From Loigolactobacillus iwatensis (GTDB lineage: Bacteria > Bacillota > Bacilli > Lactobacillales > Lactobacillaceae): a DNA stretch of 64,000 nucleotides. Location: NCBI RefSeq assembly GCF_003950295.1, contig NZ_RHNP01000010.1, positions 1 to 64,000 on the forward strand, given 5' to 3'. The translations under genes and the position numbers were made by a program. Shown here piece by piece: positions 25,879 through 35,378 of this stretch. The notes beneath the pieces were generated by a model. The model made no database searches. It was not told the DNA's origin and was given only the letters and a program-made list of their open reading frames with translations. Numbering within the stretch: position 1 is the first letter of the stretch; every line of letters starts with the position of its first letter.

Positions 25879-27189
25879 TTAAAGTTTTTGTGAAAATTCA
25901 GCTAAAGTTGCTAACGAACGATCAGCCAATGTTTGATTGCGTAATTTTTTATCGCGAATTTTATTAGGTAGTGCTTTAAAAATCCCGAAATTAGCGTTCA
26001 TTGGTTGAAAATGTTTGGCGGACGCATGGGTAATGTAATGTGCCATTGCTCCCATGGCCGTCTCCGTTGGAAAAGTCAGTAGTTCTTGATCATTGGCAAA
26101 GCGGGCGGCATTAATGCCCGCAACTAAGCCACTAGCGGCACTTTCAACGTATCCCTCAACGCCAGTCATTTGACCAGCGAAGAAAAGATCTTGCCGGCGT
26201 TTAGACTGATAAGTTGGTTCCAACAAATCAGGTGATTTCATAAATGTATTACGGTGCATCACACCATAACGGACAAACTCGGCCTGTTCTAACCCAGGGA
26301 TTAACCGGAAAACACGCTTTTGCTCGCCCCATTTTAAATGGGTTTGAAAACCGACAATGTTGTACAGGCTGCCAGCAGCGTTATCCTGCCGTAGTTGAAC
26401 AACTGCGTAAGGCATTTTACCAGTCTTGGGATCTTCCAAACCAACTGGCTTAAGAGGGCCAAACAACATGGTTTTAATGCCCCGTTTAGCCATAACCTCA
26501 ATTGGCATACAGCCTTCAAAGAATTTTTCCTTTTCAAAGCTGTGGGTTTCAGCCGTTTCTGCGGTCACTAACGCTTCATAAAAAGTCTCGAATTCGGCTT
26601 TGGTCATCGGGCAATTTAAGTAGGCGGCCTCACCTTTATCGTAACGGGATTTTAAATAGACTTTGTCAAAATCAATCGAGTCCTGATTTAAAATGGGCGC
26701 CGCTGCGTCGTAAAAATAAAGGCTATCACTATCATTCAAAGCCTGAATTTGTTTGGCCAAAGACTCTGAGGTTAAAGGACCAGTGGCCACAACCGTTGGG
26801 CCTGCGAGAAATTCAGTGACTTCCTCAGCATGAACCGTGACGTTAGGCAACTGCTTGATTTTGGCCGTGATCTGTTCGGAAAAAGGTCCCCGGTCAACGG
26901 CCAAGGCACCACCGGCTGGCACTGCATTAGCATCGGCCGAAGCCAATACAACTGAATCCAAGCGGCGCATCTCTTCTTTAAGTAAACCAACCGCGTTAGT
27001 TATTTGATTAGCCCGCAAAGAATTGGTACAAACCAGCTCGGCAAAGTCACCTGTATGGTGCGCCGGCGTCAGCTTAACCGGGCGCATTTCGTATAAATCA
27101 ACGTGCAGGCCACGCTTTGCTATTTGCCAAACTGCTTCACTACCAGCAAGCCCAGCACCAATCACATTAACACTTGGGGATGTTGTCAT
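25879..27189 (-). CDS. trmFO: Folate-dependent tRNA (uracil-54-C5) methyltransferase TrmFO
   Basis: This FAD enzyme uses methylenetetrahydrofolate to make m5U54 in tRNA. The FAD motif [19 protein letters not shown] (about 9-27) and the family signatures [31 protein letters not shown] and [24 protein letters not shown] (about 340) are clear. The 436-aa length is standard. GAGG precedes the ATG. It lies between topA and xerC, with 15 nt to topA. Confidence 0.96.
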   Translation of the reverse strand: MTTSPSVNVIGAGLAGSEAVWQIAKRGLHVDLYEMRPVKLTPAHHTGDFAELVCTNSLRANQITNAVGLLKEEMRRLDSVVLASADANAVPAGGALAVDRGPFSEQITAKIKQLPNVTVHAEEVTEFLAGPTVVATGPLTSESLAKQIQALNDSDSLYFYDAAAPILNQDSIDFDKVYLKSRYDKGEAAYLNCPMTKAEFETFYEALVTAETAETHSFEKEKFFEGCMPIEVMAKRGIKTMLFGPLKPVGLEDPKTGKMPYAVVQLRQDNAAGSLYNIVGFQTHLKWGEQKRVFRLIPGLEQAEFVRYGVMHRNTFMKSPDLLEPTYQSKRRQDLFFAGQMTGVEGYVESAASGLVAGINAARFANDQELLTFPTETAMGAMAHYITHASAKHFQPMNANFGIFKALPNKIRDKKLRNQTLADRSLATLAEFSQKL

Positions 27190-27204
27190 CTTAGAACCTC
27201 ATTT

Positions 27205-29283
27205 CTATTTTTGAACGGCTTCTTCATAATCACCGTTTGGACAAATAACCTGTTTGCCACCTTTAATTTTCTTTTCAACTAGGTAATGACCGTCTTTCGG
27301 ACAATCACGCCCAACTGGCTTATCCCAAGTCACAAAATCGCACTCAGGATAACGACTGCAACCATAGAAAATTCGGTTTTTCTTTGATTTACGTTCGACA
27401 ACTTGACCCTTATGACATGTCGGACAAACAACGCCGATTTCTTTGACGATGGCCTTGGTATTACGGCAATCAGGGAAACGACTGCAGGCGTAAAACTTGC
27501 CGTAACGGCCTAATTTAATGACCATTGGTGCGCCACAAATATCACAGTTAAAGCCAGCCAATTCGTCCTTGATTTGAACTTTTTCAATCTTAGATTCGGC
27601 GGAAGTGACTTCTTTTTCAAATGGTTGGTAAAATTCATCCACTACCTTAATCCACTTCGTCTTGCCTTCTTCAATGCTATCCAAATCATTTTCTAAACCA
27701 GCAGTAAAATCAATGTTAACAATATCGGGGAAGAATTCGACAATAATCTTATTAACGATTTCACCTAATTCAGTTGGCTCAAAACGTTTGGTGATCAACC
27801 TGACGTAATAACGCCGTTGAATCGTTTCAATTGTTGGTGCGTAGGTTGATGGGCGGCCAACACCGTTTTCTTCCAAAGTTTTAATCAAGGTTGCTTCAGA
27901 ATAACGTGCCGGTGGCTGGGTAAAATGCTGATTGGGATCATTTTTAACTAATTTAACGTGATCGCCTTCAACTAAATCAGGCAACATATTATCTTTTTTA
28001 TCCTGATTGCCTGGTGCATCATAAACCTTAGTGAAACCAGCAAACTTCATCTTTGAGCCATTTGCCCGGTAAGTGACGCCATTTTGTTCGATGGTAACGG
28101 CCATCGTATCCAAAATAGCCGGTGTCATTTGACTAGCCAAAAAACGTGACCAGACTAACTTATACAGCTTCATCTGATCTTTATTCAAAACGCCCTCTAA
28201 GCTCTTTGGTGTCCGCTTAACTGACGAAGGCCGAATCGCTTCATGGGCATCTTGGGCGCCCTCTGGATTCTTGGTTTTACGAATCTTCAAGGCCGCGTAT
28301 TCTTCACCATAGTTGTCGTGTAAAAACTCACTGGCCTCATGGCGGGCAATGTGCGAAACTCGCGTGGAATCAGTCCGCATGTAGGTAATTAAACCAACAC
28401 TGCCCTGACGGCCACCCAAATTAATGCCTTCATACAGCTGCTGCGCCACCATCATTGTTTTCCGTGTCCGGAAATTCAAACGCCGAACTGCTTCTTGTTG
28501 CAGTGAACTAGTTGTAAATGGTGCTTGGGGGAAACGTTTGCGTTCCCGCTTAGTTACTTTGGTAATATCAAAATTGGCCCTGGGTTTAATCCGCTGTAAG
28601 ATATCCTTAGCAGCATCTTCATCACTTAAAGCTAACTTTTTACCGTTTAAGCCGTAGAAACTAGCATCAAATTTATGCGTGCCTTTTTTGAACTGTGAAT
28701 CAATCGTCCAGTATTCTTCGGGCTTAAACGCCTTAATTTCGTTTTCTCGATCAATAATAATTTTCAGCGCAATTGATTGGACTCGGCCAGCACTTAGGCC
28801 TTTTTTAACCTTTTTCCACAGTAACGGTGAAATTGAATAGCCAACTAGGCGATCCATAATTCGTCGTGCCTGCTGAGCGTCAACTAGGTCCATATCAATG
28901 CTACGGGGTTCCTTAAAGGCATTCTTGACGGTGTCTTTAGTAATCTCGTTAAAAGTTACCCGATTTTTATCCTTTGGGTCTAAACCTAAAATATGAGAAA
29001 CGTGCCAGGCAATAGCTTCACCTTCACGATCGGGATCAGAAGCCAGGTAGACGCGCTCCGCTTTTTTAGCGTATTTTTTTAAATTTTTAATGGTATCGCC
29101 TTTACCGCGAATGGAGATGTAGTGTGGTTCGTAATTATTTTCAACGTCCACACCCATTTTACTTTTTGGTAAATCACGAATATGGCCGAGGCTGGCAACC
29201 ACTTTATAGTTGCGGCCTAAATACTTTTCAATCGTCTTGGCTTTAGACGGTGATTCCACGATCACGAGGTTTTTATAGGCCAT
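27205..29283 (-). CDS. topA: DNA topoisomerase I
   Basis: Type IA topoisomerase that relaxes negative supercoils. The Toprim domain begins [19 protein letters not shown] and has [14 protein letters not shown]. The active Tyr is in [12 protein letters not shown] (about residue 305). The C-terminus has two complete C4 zinc motifs (CDICGAP...CSRFPDC and CPTCHKG...CSRYPEC) and a degenerate third (CPKDG...CPNGD). The length of 692 aa is usual for lactobacilli. AAAGGGG precedes the ATG. There is a gap of about 110 nt to dprA. Confidence 0.97.
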   Translation of the reverse strand: MAYKNLVIVESPSKAKTIEKYLGRNYKVVASLGHIRDLPKSKMGVDVENNYEPHYISIRGKGDTIKNLKKYAKKAERVYLASDPDREGEAIAWHVSHILGLDPKDKNRVTFNEITKDTVKNAFKEPRSIDMDLVDAQQARRIMDRLVGYSISPLLWKKVKKGLSAGRVQSIALKIIIDRENEIKAFKPEEYWTIDSQFKKGTHKFDASFYGLNGKKLALSDEDAAKDILQRIKPRANFDITKVTKRERKRFPQAPFTTSSLQQEAVRRLNFRTRKTMMVAQQLYEGINLGGRQGSVGLITYMRTDSTRVSHIARHEASEFLHDNYGEEYAALKIRKTKNPEGAQDAHEAIRPSSVKRTPKSLEGVLNKDQMKLYKLVWSRFLASQMTPAILDTMAVTIEQNGVTYRANGSKMKFAGFTKVYDAPGNQDKKDNMLPDLVEGDHVKLVKNDPNQHFTQPPARYSEATLIKTLEENGVGRPSTYAPTIETIQRRYYVRLITKRFEPTELGEIVNKIIVEFFPDIVNIDFTAGLENDLDSIEEGKTKWIKVVDEFYQPFEKEVTSAESKIEKVQIKDELAGFNCDICGAPMVIKLGRYGKFYACSRFPDCRNTKAIVKEIGVVCPTCHKGQVVERKSKKNRIFYGCSRYPECDFVTWDKPVGRDCPKDGHYLVEKKIKGGKQVICPNGDYEEAVQK

Positions 29284-29393
29284 GACAATCCCCTTTCGAT
29301 TCGTCTTTTTTTAACTCAACGAAGTCGCTAAACATCATATGCCATTATTAATAGTTTTGTCAACTTTCAAAAACTTTTTCCTACTATATATAC

Positions 29394-30266
29394 TCAGAAA
29401 TACTGTAATTCTTCCCAGATATCGCGGACGGTTAAGGCTGGTTTTGCGCCGGCCAAAATTAATTCATTACACCCGGCGGATAAGGGTGCCATGATCGAAC
29501 CTGGAACGGCCAAAACGGAACGATTTTCCTGTAGCGCTAGGTTGGCCGTAATCAGACTGCCACTGTGGTGCCGGGCCTCGGTAACACACAAGGCGTGACA
29601 TAAACCGGCGATGATACGATTACGCTGGGGAAAATGGTACCGTTCTGGCCGACTTCCTAGCGGGTATTCAGAAAGAACTAATCCGTTTTGGGCAACTTGG
29701 GCCTGTAACTGCGCATTTTGTTTGGGATAATAGGTATCTAACCCAGTGCCGATCACCGCAATCGTTTGACCGCCGCTGGCCAAGGTCAATTGGTGGGCGT
29801 AACCGTCGGCGCCCTGAGCCAAACCACTAATAATTGTGCACTGGACCTTGATTAAACTAGGTAAAAAATTCTTAAGTACTTGCGGCGTATAACTAGTAGC
29901 TTGCCGCGCACCAACAATTGCTAAACAAGTGGTCTGCAGTAGCGCAAGATTTCCTTGGTAAAACAGGACAGTTGGCGGTTGATAAGTTTCCCGTAGTCGC
30001 TTTGGATAGGCCGCATCAAAAATTGTCAAGTAGTCCTCCCCTTGTTGACAGCAACGGGCTAAATGCGCCTCCGTTCGAAAATCGGCAATAAAGCGGCTAC
30101 GGTTAGCGGCTGTCAATTTAGCCAACGTGGCCAGTTGAGTTGTTTTTAAATGATTACAATCAAAATCCGCGGGTAACTTGGCCAATAGTTTTGCCAAGTG
30201 GTTTTCGCTGGCCAAACCAATGCCCTGGGCCAAATGTAATTGTAAGAGTAATTCACGTTTTTGCAT
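29394..30266 (-). CDS. dprA: DNA-processing protein DprA
   Basis: DprA binds incoming single-stranded DNA and loads RecA during natural transformation. The Rossmann-like core shows AIVGARQATSYTP (about 110), IISGLAQGADGYAHQLTLASGGQTIAVIGTG (about 145-175), FPQRNRIIAGLCHALCVTEARHHSGSLITANLALQENR and VPGSIMAPLSAGCNELI. The length of 290 aa is normal and no frameshift is seen. The ribosome binding site AAAGGAGTT sits in a possible hairpin (30274-30316) that could regulate translation. Confidence 0.94.
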   Translation of the reverse strand: MQKRELLLQLHLAQGIGLASENHLAKLLAKLPADFDCNHLKTTQLATLAKLTAANRSRFIADFRTEAHLARCCQQGEDYLTIFDAAYPKRLRETYQPPTVLFYQGNLALLQTTCLAIVGARQATSYTPQVLKNFLPSLIKVQCTIISGLAQGADGYAHQLTLASGGQTIAVIGTGLDTYYPKQNAQLQAQVAQNGLVLSEYPLGSRPERYHFPQRNRIIAGLCHALCVTEARHHSGSLITANLALQENRSVLAVPGSIMAPLSAGCNELILAGAKPALTVRDIWEELQYF

Positions 30267-30273
30267 TCCAAAA

Positions 30274-30316
30274 AACTCCTTTAACGGGATTTATTAATAA
30301 TCTACGTAAAGGAGTT
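30274..30316 (-). promoter_or_regulatory. Hairpin that could hide the dprA ribosome binding site
   Basis: In the mRNA, AACTCCTTT (30316-30308) is perfectly complementary to AAAGGAGTT (30282-30274), which is the dprA Shine-Dalgarno. Pairing extends by CG/CG with a one-base bulge. The loop is about 25 nt. Confidence 0.5.
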
Positions 30317-30325
30317 CTTAAAGTA

Positions 30326-31084
30326 TTATAAATATTTTTTGACGGGGGCAAAACTTTTTCGGTGCGCTGGCGTAATGCCATATTTAGCAAGGCCCGCCAA
30401 ATGTTTCTGCGTTCCGTAACCAGCATTTTGGGCCAGATCATAACCTGGATAAGCACGATCATAGGCAATCATTAACCGATCACGAATGACCTTGGCAACG
30501 ATGCTGGCGGAAGCAATACTGATGCTTTTCGCGTCACCTTTATACATGCTAGTAGCGGGAATGCCAGTGTCCACTTTAACCGCATCAATTAACACATAAT
30601 CTGGTCGAACGGCTAAATCGCGAATTGCCTGCTGCATCGCCAGCTTAGTTGCTTCAAGAATATTTACGCGGTCAATCACTGCAACATCACTCACGCCAAC
30701 ACTGACTGCCACGGCTGTTTCAAGAATCTGATTGTACAACTGCACTCGCTTATGGGGCGACAACTGTTTGGAATCGTTAACCTCCAGCACGGCGAAATCA
30801 TGGGGCAAAATCACGGCAGCCGTAACCACAGGACCAGCTAGTGGCCCGCGTCCAACCTCGTCCATCCCAGCAATCAGTGGGTACTGGGGCCATAGTTGAT
30901 CTTCAAAATGGCGCTTGCTCAAAAAAGTCGCCAATTGCTGCTTTTGCGCCGCTTGTCGTTTAGCAACCTGCTGCAATAATTGTTGCACACCTTTACGGGG
31001 ATCAGTTGCCAAGCCAGCCAAATAATCCGCTGAAGGATCCTGCAATAATTTTTCACGAATCGCCTTAATTGATTCCTTAGCCAT
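30326..31084 (-). CDS. rnhB: Ribonuclease HII
   Basis: This enzyme removes ribonucleotides from DNA and RNA of RNA-DNA hybrids. The catalytic block is PLIAGMDEVGRGPLAGPVVTAAVIL (about 72-96, Asp and Glu), with later Asp residues in YVLIDAVKV and the SIASASIVAKVIRDRLM motif. ATG 31084 is chosen because AGGTG lies 9-13 nt upstream; GTG 31096 or ATG 31093 are possible. The start overlaps the rbgA stop, indicating coupling. The length of about 252 aa includes an N-terminal extension typical of lactobacillar RnhB. Confidence 0.94.
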   Translation of the reverse strand: MAKESIKAIREKLLQDPSADYLAGLATDPRKGVQQLLQQVAKRQAAQKQQLATFLSKRHFEDQLWPQYPLIAGMDEVGRGPLAGPVVTAAVILPHDFAVLEVNDSKQLSPHKRVQLYNQILETAVAVSVGVSDVAVIDRVNILEATKLAMQQAIRDLAVRPDYVLIDAVKVDTGIPATSMYKGDAKSISIASASIVAKVIRDRLMIAYDRAYPGYDLAQNAGYGTQKHLAGLAKYGITPAHRKSFAPVKKYL

Positions 31085-31931
31085 TAATTTCATCACCTGG
31101 GGTGTCTAGGGTGTAGCGACCTAATTTATTTTTACGGATCTCGAGAATTAGGCGTTCACTGGCACGATCAAAATCATCCTTTAAACCCATTCTTTGCGTT
31201 ATTTTAAGCAATAAATCAGCCGTCGATAAATTCAGATCTTCAGGTGCCAAGCGATAACGTTCCAGCAGCAACTGGGGATTGGTAGCCTTAAAGTGATCCA
31301 AAGCGTACAAGGCAACGTCGTCCGCGTGGTAAATCGAATCCTTAATCGCACCGGTTAAGGCCAATTTTTTTCCAACCAAGGGATCCTCAAACTTGGGCCA
31401 CAAAATTCCTGGCGTATCCAGTAACTCCATATTTTTACCGGCCTTCAACCACTGCTGCTTCTTCGTCACCCCAGGACGATCGCCAGTTTGAGCCACATTC
31501 TTTTTAACTAAGCGATTTAGGATCGTTGATTTACCAGCATTGGGGATGCCAATGCAAATAGCCCGAATCGGCTTGTTCTTAATGCCCCGCTCATGTTGCC
31601 GTTTGATTTTATCGTGTAAGATCTGTTGGGCCATCTTTTCAATTTGCTGAACGCCCTTATTGTGCTGGGAATCCAGCGCAATTGCCGGCAGCCCGTTAGC
31701 CGTAAATTCCTTAATCCAAGCGGCTGATTGCACCGGATCCGCCAAATCGGCCTTATTTAAAATCATTAAGCGTGGTTTTTGCTCAATAATTTTATCTAAA
31801 ATTGGATTCCGGGATGAATTCGGCGTTCGCGCGTCAACAATCTCTAAAACAATATCAACCAAGTGCAGGTTCTCCTGAACTTGCTTTTTGGCCTTGGCCA
31901 TGTGCCCGGGGTACCATTGAATCGTTGCCAT
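31077..31931 (-). CDS. rbgA: Ribosome biogenesis GTPase RbgA (YlqF)
   Basis: This circularly permuted GTPase is needed for late assembly of the 50S subunit. The motif order is G4 (LNKADL, about 56) before G1 (GIPNAGKSTILNRL, about 130) and G3 (DTPGILWPKF, about 174), which is diagnostic. The N-terminus MATIQWYPGHMAKAKKQ is conserved. The C-terminal ANTAR-like region follows residue 200. It is the first gene of a long minus-strand run to hslU. Confidence 0.96.
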   Translation of the reverse strand: MATIQWYPGHMAKAKKQVQENLHLVDIVLEIVDARTPNSSRNPILDKIIEQKPRLMILNKADLADPVQSAAWIKEFTANGLPAIALDSQHNKGVQQIEKMAQQILHDKIKRQHERGIKNKPIRAICIGIPNAGKSTILNRLVKKNVAQTGDRPGVTKKQQWLKAGKNMELLDTPGILWPKFEDPLVGKKLALTGAIKDSIYHADDVALYALDHFKATNPQLLLERYRLAPEDLNLSTADLLLKITQRMGLKDDFDRASERLILEIRKNKLGRYTLDTPGDEING

Positions 31932-32746
31932 GTTGTGTAACTCCTTTTTACCAAGGCTTTAAGCACCCTGATTTTTCTTTTTGGGAAATTAAGTAACTTT
32001 TGAGTATCTTTTTTTTTTACCCAATTTATTACCTACTTAATGTCTATCGACTAACTGCCACCGCTAAGTTATTCTGTATGGCATTTTTAAGTGTATAAAT
32101 TCCATTATCAATTTTTCTAAATGTTGAGGTACACGCGGCCGGGACAAAAGTCCTAGCCACTTACCATTTCAGGGTATTATTCCAAAACTAAAACGTCGCC
32201 AAAACAACCTTTATCCCACAACCTGCTCGTTAGAACTGAACAACGAATGTGGCGAAAACTGTCGGGAATGGCGTTTTTCTTCCATTTGAACGCATATTTC
32301 TCTTCAAAAATGCATGTTTTATCCTTTTTGAACCACAAAAGGACAAAAACAGAGCCTAATTGGCTTGATCTATTTTACCATCATTATGATTATTTTGCTG
32401 TAATTCTCAAATAACTATATTGCCTCTAATAGAAAAATCATTCTTGGACTAGGAAATTAATTGACTATAAATCTACCATTATAAATGATTCATTCAAAAG
32501 ATTATCTATAAAAATAGGTAACCTTTTAAAATCCTTTTTAACCCAAATAAAGAGTGAACCTGTAGAGTTGTAGATTGTATCCAACTCGATAGTTCACTCA
32601 TAAATCAATAATTAAATTCAGGACAGCTAGTTGAAACACTAACACAAAGATATTTTAGCTAACGGATTATTTTTTAACCGCTGCTAGACCTTTTTATGCA
32701 GGTAGAATTTGAAAATAGGGTATTTTCTAAATAATGCTCATCCAGT
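31932..32746. other. 815-nt gene-free region with hairpins
   Basis: No ORF of convincing size is present. A small GGAC-AAAA-GTCC hairpin lies near 32136-32158. A longer two-part palindrome at 32552-32599 pairs GAGTGAAC with GTTCACTC and, inside, GAGTTG with CAACTC; it is about 150 nt past the SDR stop and may be its terminator or a small RNA. The stretch 32160-32340 has AT-rich runs of no recognised type. No tRNA or riboswitch was recognised. Confidence 0.4.
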
Positions 32747-33616
32747 TTACTTTATTTTTGTATCATCCGCGTCAGTCAAATAAGAGATTTTCTTCTGAGC
32801 GTCTAAATCAGATAACCGTTGCTCAAGACTCTTACGGATTTTGGTGTAAGCATCACTTCCCAACGCTATTCGCAAAGGTCCTTCACCACGATCTACACGA
32901 TAAATGATTTGCTCGGCCATTTTCCCGGGATCACCAACAATTAATCGTTTCATCCGTTCCGCATCCACAGCAGACACTTGTCCCGTTAAGAGGTTCATAA
33001 ATTTACCAACTTGCGTATCCTGATAAGCGTCCATGGTCTTTCCAACTGAAGCCTTTTTACCGGCAAAATTAGTTCGAATTCCACCAGGTTCCACAATCAA
33101 AACTTTAACGCCAAATGGCTCAACCTCTTTTGATAAAGCCTCAAAGGCACCTTCAATTGCCCATTTTGAAGCACTATAAAGCCCCATTGCCGGCTCAGAA
33201 TATTCTCCCGCCATACTAGCAATTTGAACGATTTGACCATCGTGCTGGTGACGTAAAAATGGCATAGCCGCTCTAGCTACCCGCAATGATCCAAATACAT
33301 TTACCTGAAACAATCGTTGAATTTGTTCATCGCTCACTTCTTCAACCGCGCCATATAGGCCGTAAGCAGCATTGTTTAAAATAACATCAATTGATCCAAA
33401 ATCATTAAATGCTTGCCCGACAACCTCACTAATCTGATCTGGATTTGTTAAATCTAACTGATATTGTCGTAGCTGAGGGCCGTAATTCTTTTGGATTTGA
33501 TCTAAGGCACCCATTTTACGTACCGTTGCGGCGACTTGGTCACCACGTTCCAATAACCGCTTCACTACTTGTGAAGCCAAACCGCCCGTTGCACCAGTAA
33601 TAAACCATGTTTTCAA
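32747..33616 (-). CDS. Short-chain dehydrogenase/reductase
   Basis: This is a classical SDR with the cofactor motif TWFITGATGGLASQVVKRLL at the N-terminus, the NNAAYG block and the catalytic Ser-Tyr-Lys set (IASMAGEYSEPAMGLYSASKWAIEG). The TTG start at 33616 is preferred, giving 289 aa: GGAGGA lies 8 nt upstream and the product then begins MKTWFITGATGG. Arg in AATVRK after beta-2 suggests NADP(H). The substrate is unknown. It is divergent from a TetR regulator whose start is about 140 nt away, which probably controls it. Confidence 0.88.
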   Translation of the reverse strand: MKTWFITGATGGLASQVVKRLLERGDQVAATVRKMGALDQIQKNYGPQLRQYQLDLTNPDQISEVVGQAFNDFGSIDVILNNAAYGLYGAVEEVSDEQIQRLFQVNVFGSLRVARAAMPFLRHQHDGQIVQIASMAGEYSEPAMGLYSASKWAIEGAFEALSKEVEPFGVKVLIVEPGGIRTNFAGKKASVGKTMDAYQDTQVGKFMNLLTGQVSAVDAERMKRLIVGDPGKMAEQIIYRVDRGEGPLRIALGSDAYTKIRKSLEQRLSDLDAQKKISYLTDADDTKIK

Positions 33617-33642
33617 ATTAAAATTCCTCCGTTTGTTTAGAT

Positions 33643-33671
33643 TCTTGCCAAATAAGGCCAAGGTGTATAAT
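33643..33671 (+). promoter_or_regulatory. Likely promoter of the TetR gene
   Basis: TCTTGC (33643-33648), a 17-nt spacer and TATAAT (33666-33671). A loose inverted pair GTAACAG (33684-33690) and CTGTTAC (33733-33739) in the 5' leader could be regulator contacts. Confidence 0.45.
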
Positions 33672-33757
33672 AGCTCAAATACAGTAACAGTCTAGTGATT
33701 GATGCCTTACAATTCAATCAAATAAGGGGCTGCTGTTACAAAAGGAGGAAAATTGTT

Positions 33758-34327
33758 ATGGCCAATCAATCTAATAGTGAACAAACCCAACTCACAAAAG
33801 AAAGTCTGTTTAATGCTTTAATGCAGTTAATGACCTTTACGGATCTCAATGATCTTTCTATTTCAGCGGTTACCCGTAAGGCAGGGGTCTCACGGATGGC
33901 CTTTTACCGACATTACAATATTTTGGAAGATCTGATCTCCGAACATCTTAACGATATTATGGCCGATTATCAGGCACGGCTTACAAAAGGCAAGATTAAT
34001 AATTACGAACTAAGCTACACCTTTTTTGTTTGTTTTCAGCCGCACCTACAATTCATTCTCAATCTCCAACGATCACGATTAACTGGCATGTTATTTGATA
34101 AATTGGTCAGTTTTGTTGTTGCTTTTTCTGAATCCATCGTTTGTGTCGAAGCGTGTCCTGGCAAAGTTGCAGACTATAATATTCGCTTTGTAGTTGGCGG
34201 TTTTTTCAGTACCCTTCTAGCCTGGAGTCAAACCGGAATGAAAGAAAGTGCTGAACAAATGGCGACGCTTGTCAGTGCTGAGCTTGCAAAACATATTTCA
34301 GGTATCGTGAATACTCGGACTCAGTAA
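33758..34327 (+). CDS. TetR/AcrR family transcriptional regulator
   Basis: The N-terminal TetR helix-turn-helix reads TKESLFNALMQLMTFTDLNDLSISAVTRKAGVSRMAFYRHYN (about residues 12-54), followed by a helical C-terminal ligand domain. ATG 33758, giving 189 aa, follows AAAGGAGG 7 nt upstream. The C-terminal part resembles the TetR_C_33/DhaS-like group, but I cannot assign a ligand. It is divergently placed to the SDR gene, the usual layout of a regulator with its target. Confidence 0.88.
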   Translation: MANQSNSEQTQLTKESLFNALMQLMTFTDLNDLSISAVTRKAGVSRMAFYRHYNILEDLISEHLNDIMADYQARLTKGKINNYELSYTFFVCFQPHLQFILNLQRSRLTGMLFDKLVSFVVAFSESIVCVEACPGKVADYNIRFVVGGFFSTLLAWSQTGMKESAEQMATLVSAELAKHISGIVNTRTQ

Positions 34328-34420
34328 GCACTAAAAAACACACAAGGAAATTTTTCCACCTCTTCCAGCGGTGACGTATGCCCGAAAAAGTATGTATTCA
34401 TAATTAAATTTGGTTGGTTT

Positions 34421-34449
34421 TTGTACAACATTTAATTAGAATATAGATA
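34421..34449 (+). promoter_or_regulatory. Candidate promoter of the toxin-antitoxin pair
   Basis: TTGTAC (34421-34426), 17 nt, then TAGATA (34444-34449); AAGGAG follows just before the ATG at 34474. Confidence 0.4.
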
Positions 34450-34473
34450 AAATAAGAACAAGGAGATGTAATT

Positions 34474-34773
34474 ATGGATACCAGTGAGCCAACGCCAACA
34501 TACACACCATCAAACTTTCGTAAGTACCAATCAAAATTACTAAAGCAAGTTGCCCAAAGTAATAGACCAATTCGAGTAACCATCCCGAATAAAAATTCTG
34601 GTCCTAATCAGGATTTATTTGTGATCAGCGCGACCGACTTTGCCGAATTTCAAAAATTAAAAGACGACTTTTACTCGCAAATTGATAACGAAATTGGTGC
34701 TATCGCCGACAAAATTTCCCATAAGAAAACTTCCGACCCACGAATAGTTGCGGACTGGTTAAATGAGGATTAA
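34474..34773 (+). CDS. Putative antitoxin of a PemK/MazF-like pair
   Basis: This 99-aa protein has an N-terminal region (YTPSNFRKYQSKLLKQVAQSNRPIRVTIP) like the start of Phd/YefM-type antitoxins, followed by a beta strand (QDLFVISATDFAEFQKLKDDFY) and a charged C-terminal tail, as expected for a toxin-binding region. It overlaps the next gene by 11 nt, the usual toxin-antitoxin coupling. AAGGAG lies 7 nt upstream of the ATG. Family assignment is by resemblance only. Confidence 0.65.
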   Translation: MDTSEPTPTYTPSNFRKYQSKLLKQVAQSNRPIRVTIPNKNSGPNQDLFVISATDFAEFQKLKDDFYSQIDNEIGAIADKISHKKTSDPRIVADWLNED

Positions 34774-35101
34774 TGATATTTCCAGAGTGTTCGTGGGCTA
34801 CATTAATTCGGTGGAAGGAAAAACAGTCCCAGTACTAATTGTTAAAATCAAAGGAAATTTTGTTTTGGCGTTTAAAATCACATCCCAATTTGCTCGTGGA
34901 TCGGAGAAAATAAAAGCAAATTACTTTAAAATAAACGATTGGCAACAGGCCAGTTTAAGTAAACAGTCTTGGATTGATACCAACATTGGTCCGCTAGAAT
35001 TCCCAGCAAAAATGGTAACAATCCCCTTTGGCCGTTTGACTGAAAAAGATCGGGTTAGGTTCCATGATTTCTTAAGCAAGCATTCAAACAAAAAAGTCTA
35101 A
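34763..35101 (+). CDS. Putative PemK/MazF-like toxin
   Basis: This 112-aa protein reads VFVGYINSVEGKTVPVLIVKIKGNFVLAFKITSQF (residues 9-43), which fits the beta-barrel start of PemK-like growth inhibitors found in lactobacilli (RPVLII...FKITS). It continues with YFKINDWQQASLSKQSWIDT and ends IGRL-like (PFGRLTEKDRVRFHDFLSKH). Such toxins are mRNA interferases. The classical MazF Arg and Thr residues are not certain. Overlap with the upstream antitoxin gene supports the call. Confidence 0.65.
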   Translation: MRINDISRVFVGYINSVEGKTVPVLIVKIKGNFVLAFKITSQFARGSEKIKANYFKINDWQQASLSKQSWIDTNIGPLEFPAKMVTIPFGRLTEKDRVRFHDFLSKHSNKKV

Positions 35102-35115
35102 TTTGGCTTCCGGTA

Positions 35116-35295
35116 TTATTTTTGATCGTATTTAGATTTCTTCAGATAAAGGATTCCCGCCAGTAACAGTAAAATGATCAGGCCTGCCCTTATTACCCAC
35201 AAACTAATCAGAGTACCGAAAACAAGCCTAATTATTCCGTAAATGGACCTATTAAAAATCAACGCTAAGCCAATTGCTATTATTAATAGTGGCAT
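35116..35295 (-). CDS. Small hydrophobic protein (59 aa) divergent from an Rgg-like regulator
   Basis: The product begins MPLLIIAIGLALIFN and has two hydrophobic segments (residues 2-14 and about 20-51, the second containing ISLWVIRAGLIILLLLAGILYL), with a basic tail KKSKYDQK, so it is probably a membrane protein. The ribosome binding site is weak (AAGTAGG, 7-8 nt upstream). The stop is TAA at 35116. It is divergent from the Rgg-like gene, with 83 nt between starts. I do not recognise a family. It could be a membrane partner, a long signal-peptide precursor of the regulator, or a chance ORF. Confidence 0.5.
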   Translation of the reverse strand: MPLLIIAIGLALIFNRSIYGIIRLVFGTLISLWVIRAGLIILLLLAGILYLKKSKYDQK

Positions 35296-35378
35296 CAGAC
35301 TAACCTACTTTCATTTTTTTGACACACATGGTAAATTAATATTGATTTCGAAAACTTTCCGTGGAAGGTGTGGCCAGG

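Noticed and set aside
31932-32746. tRNA, T-box or riboswitch in the large gap
   Set aside because: No cloverleaf, specifier loop or known aptamer core could be traced.
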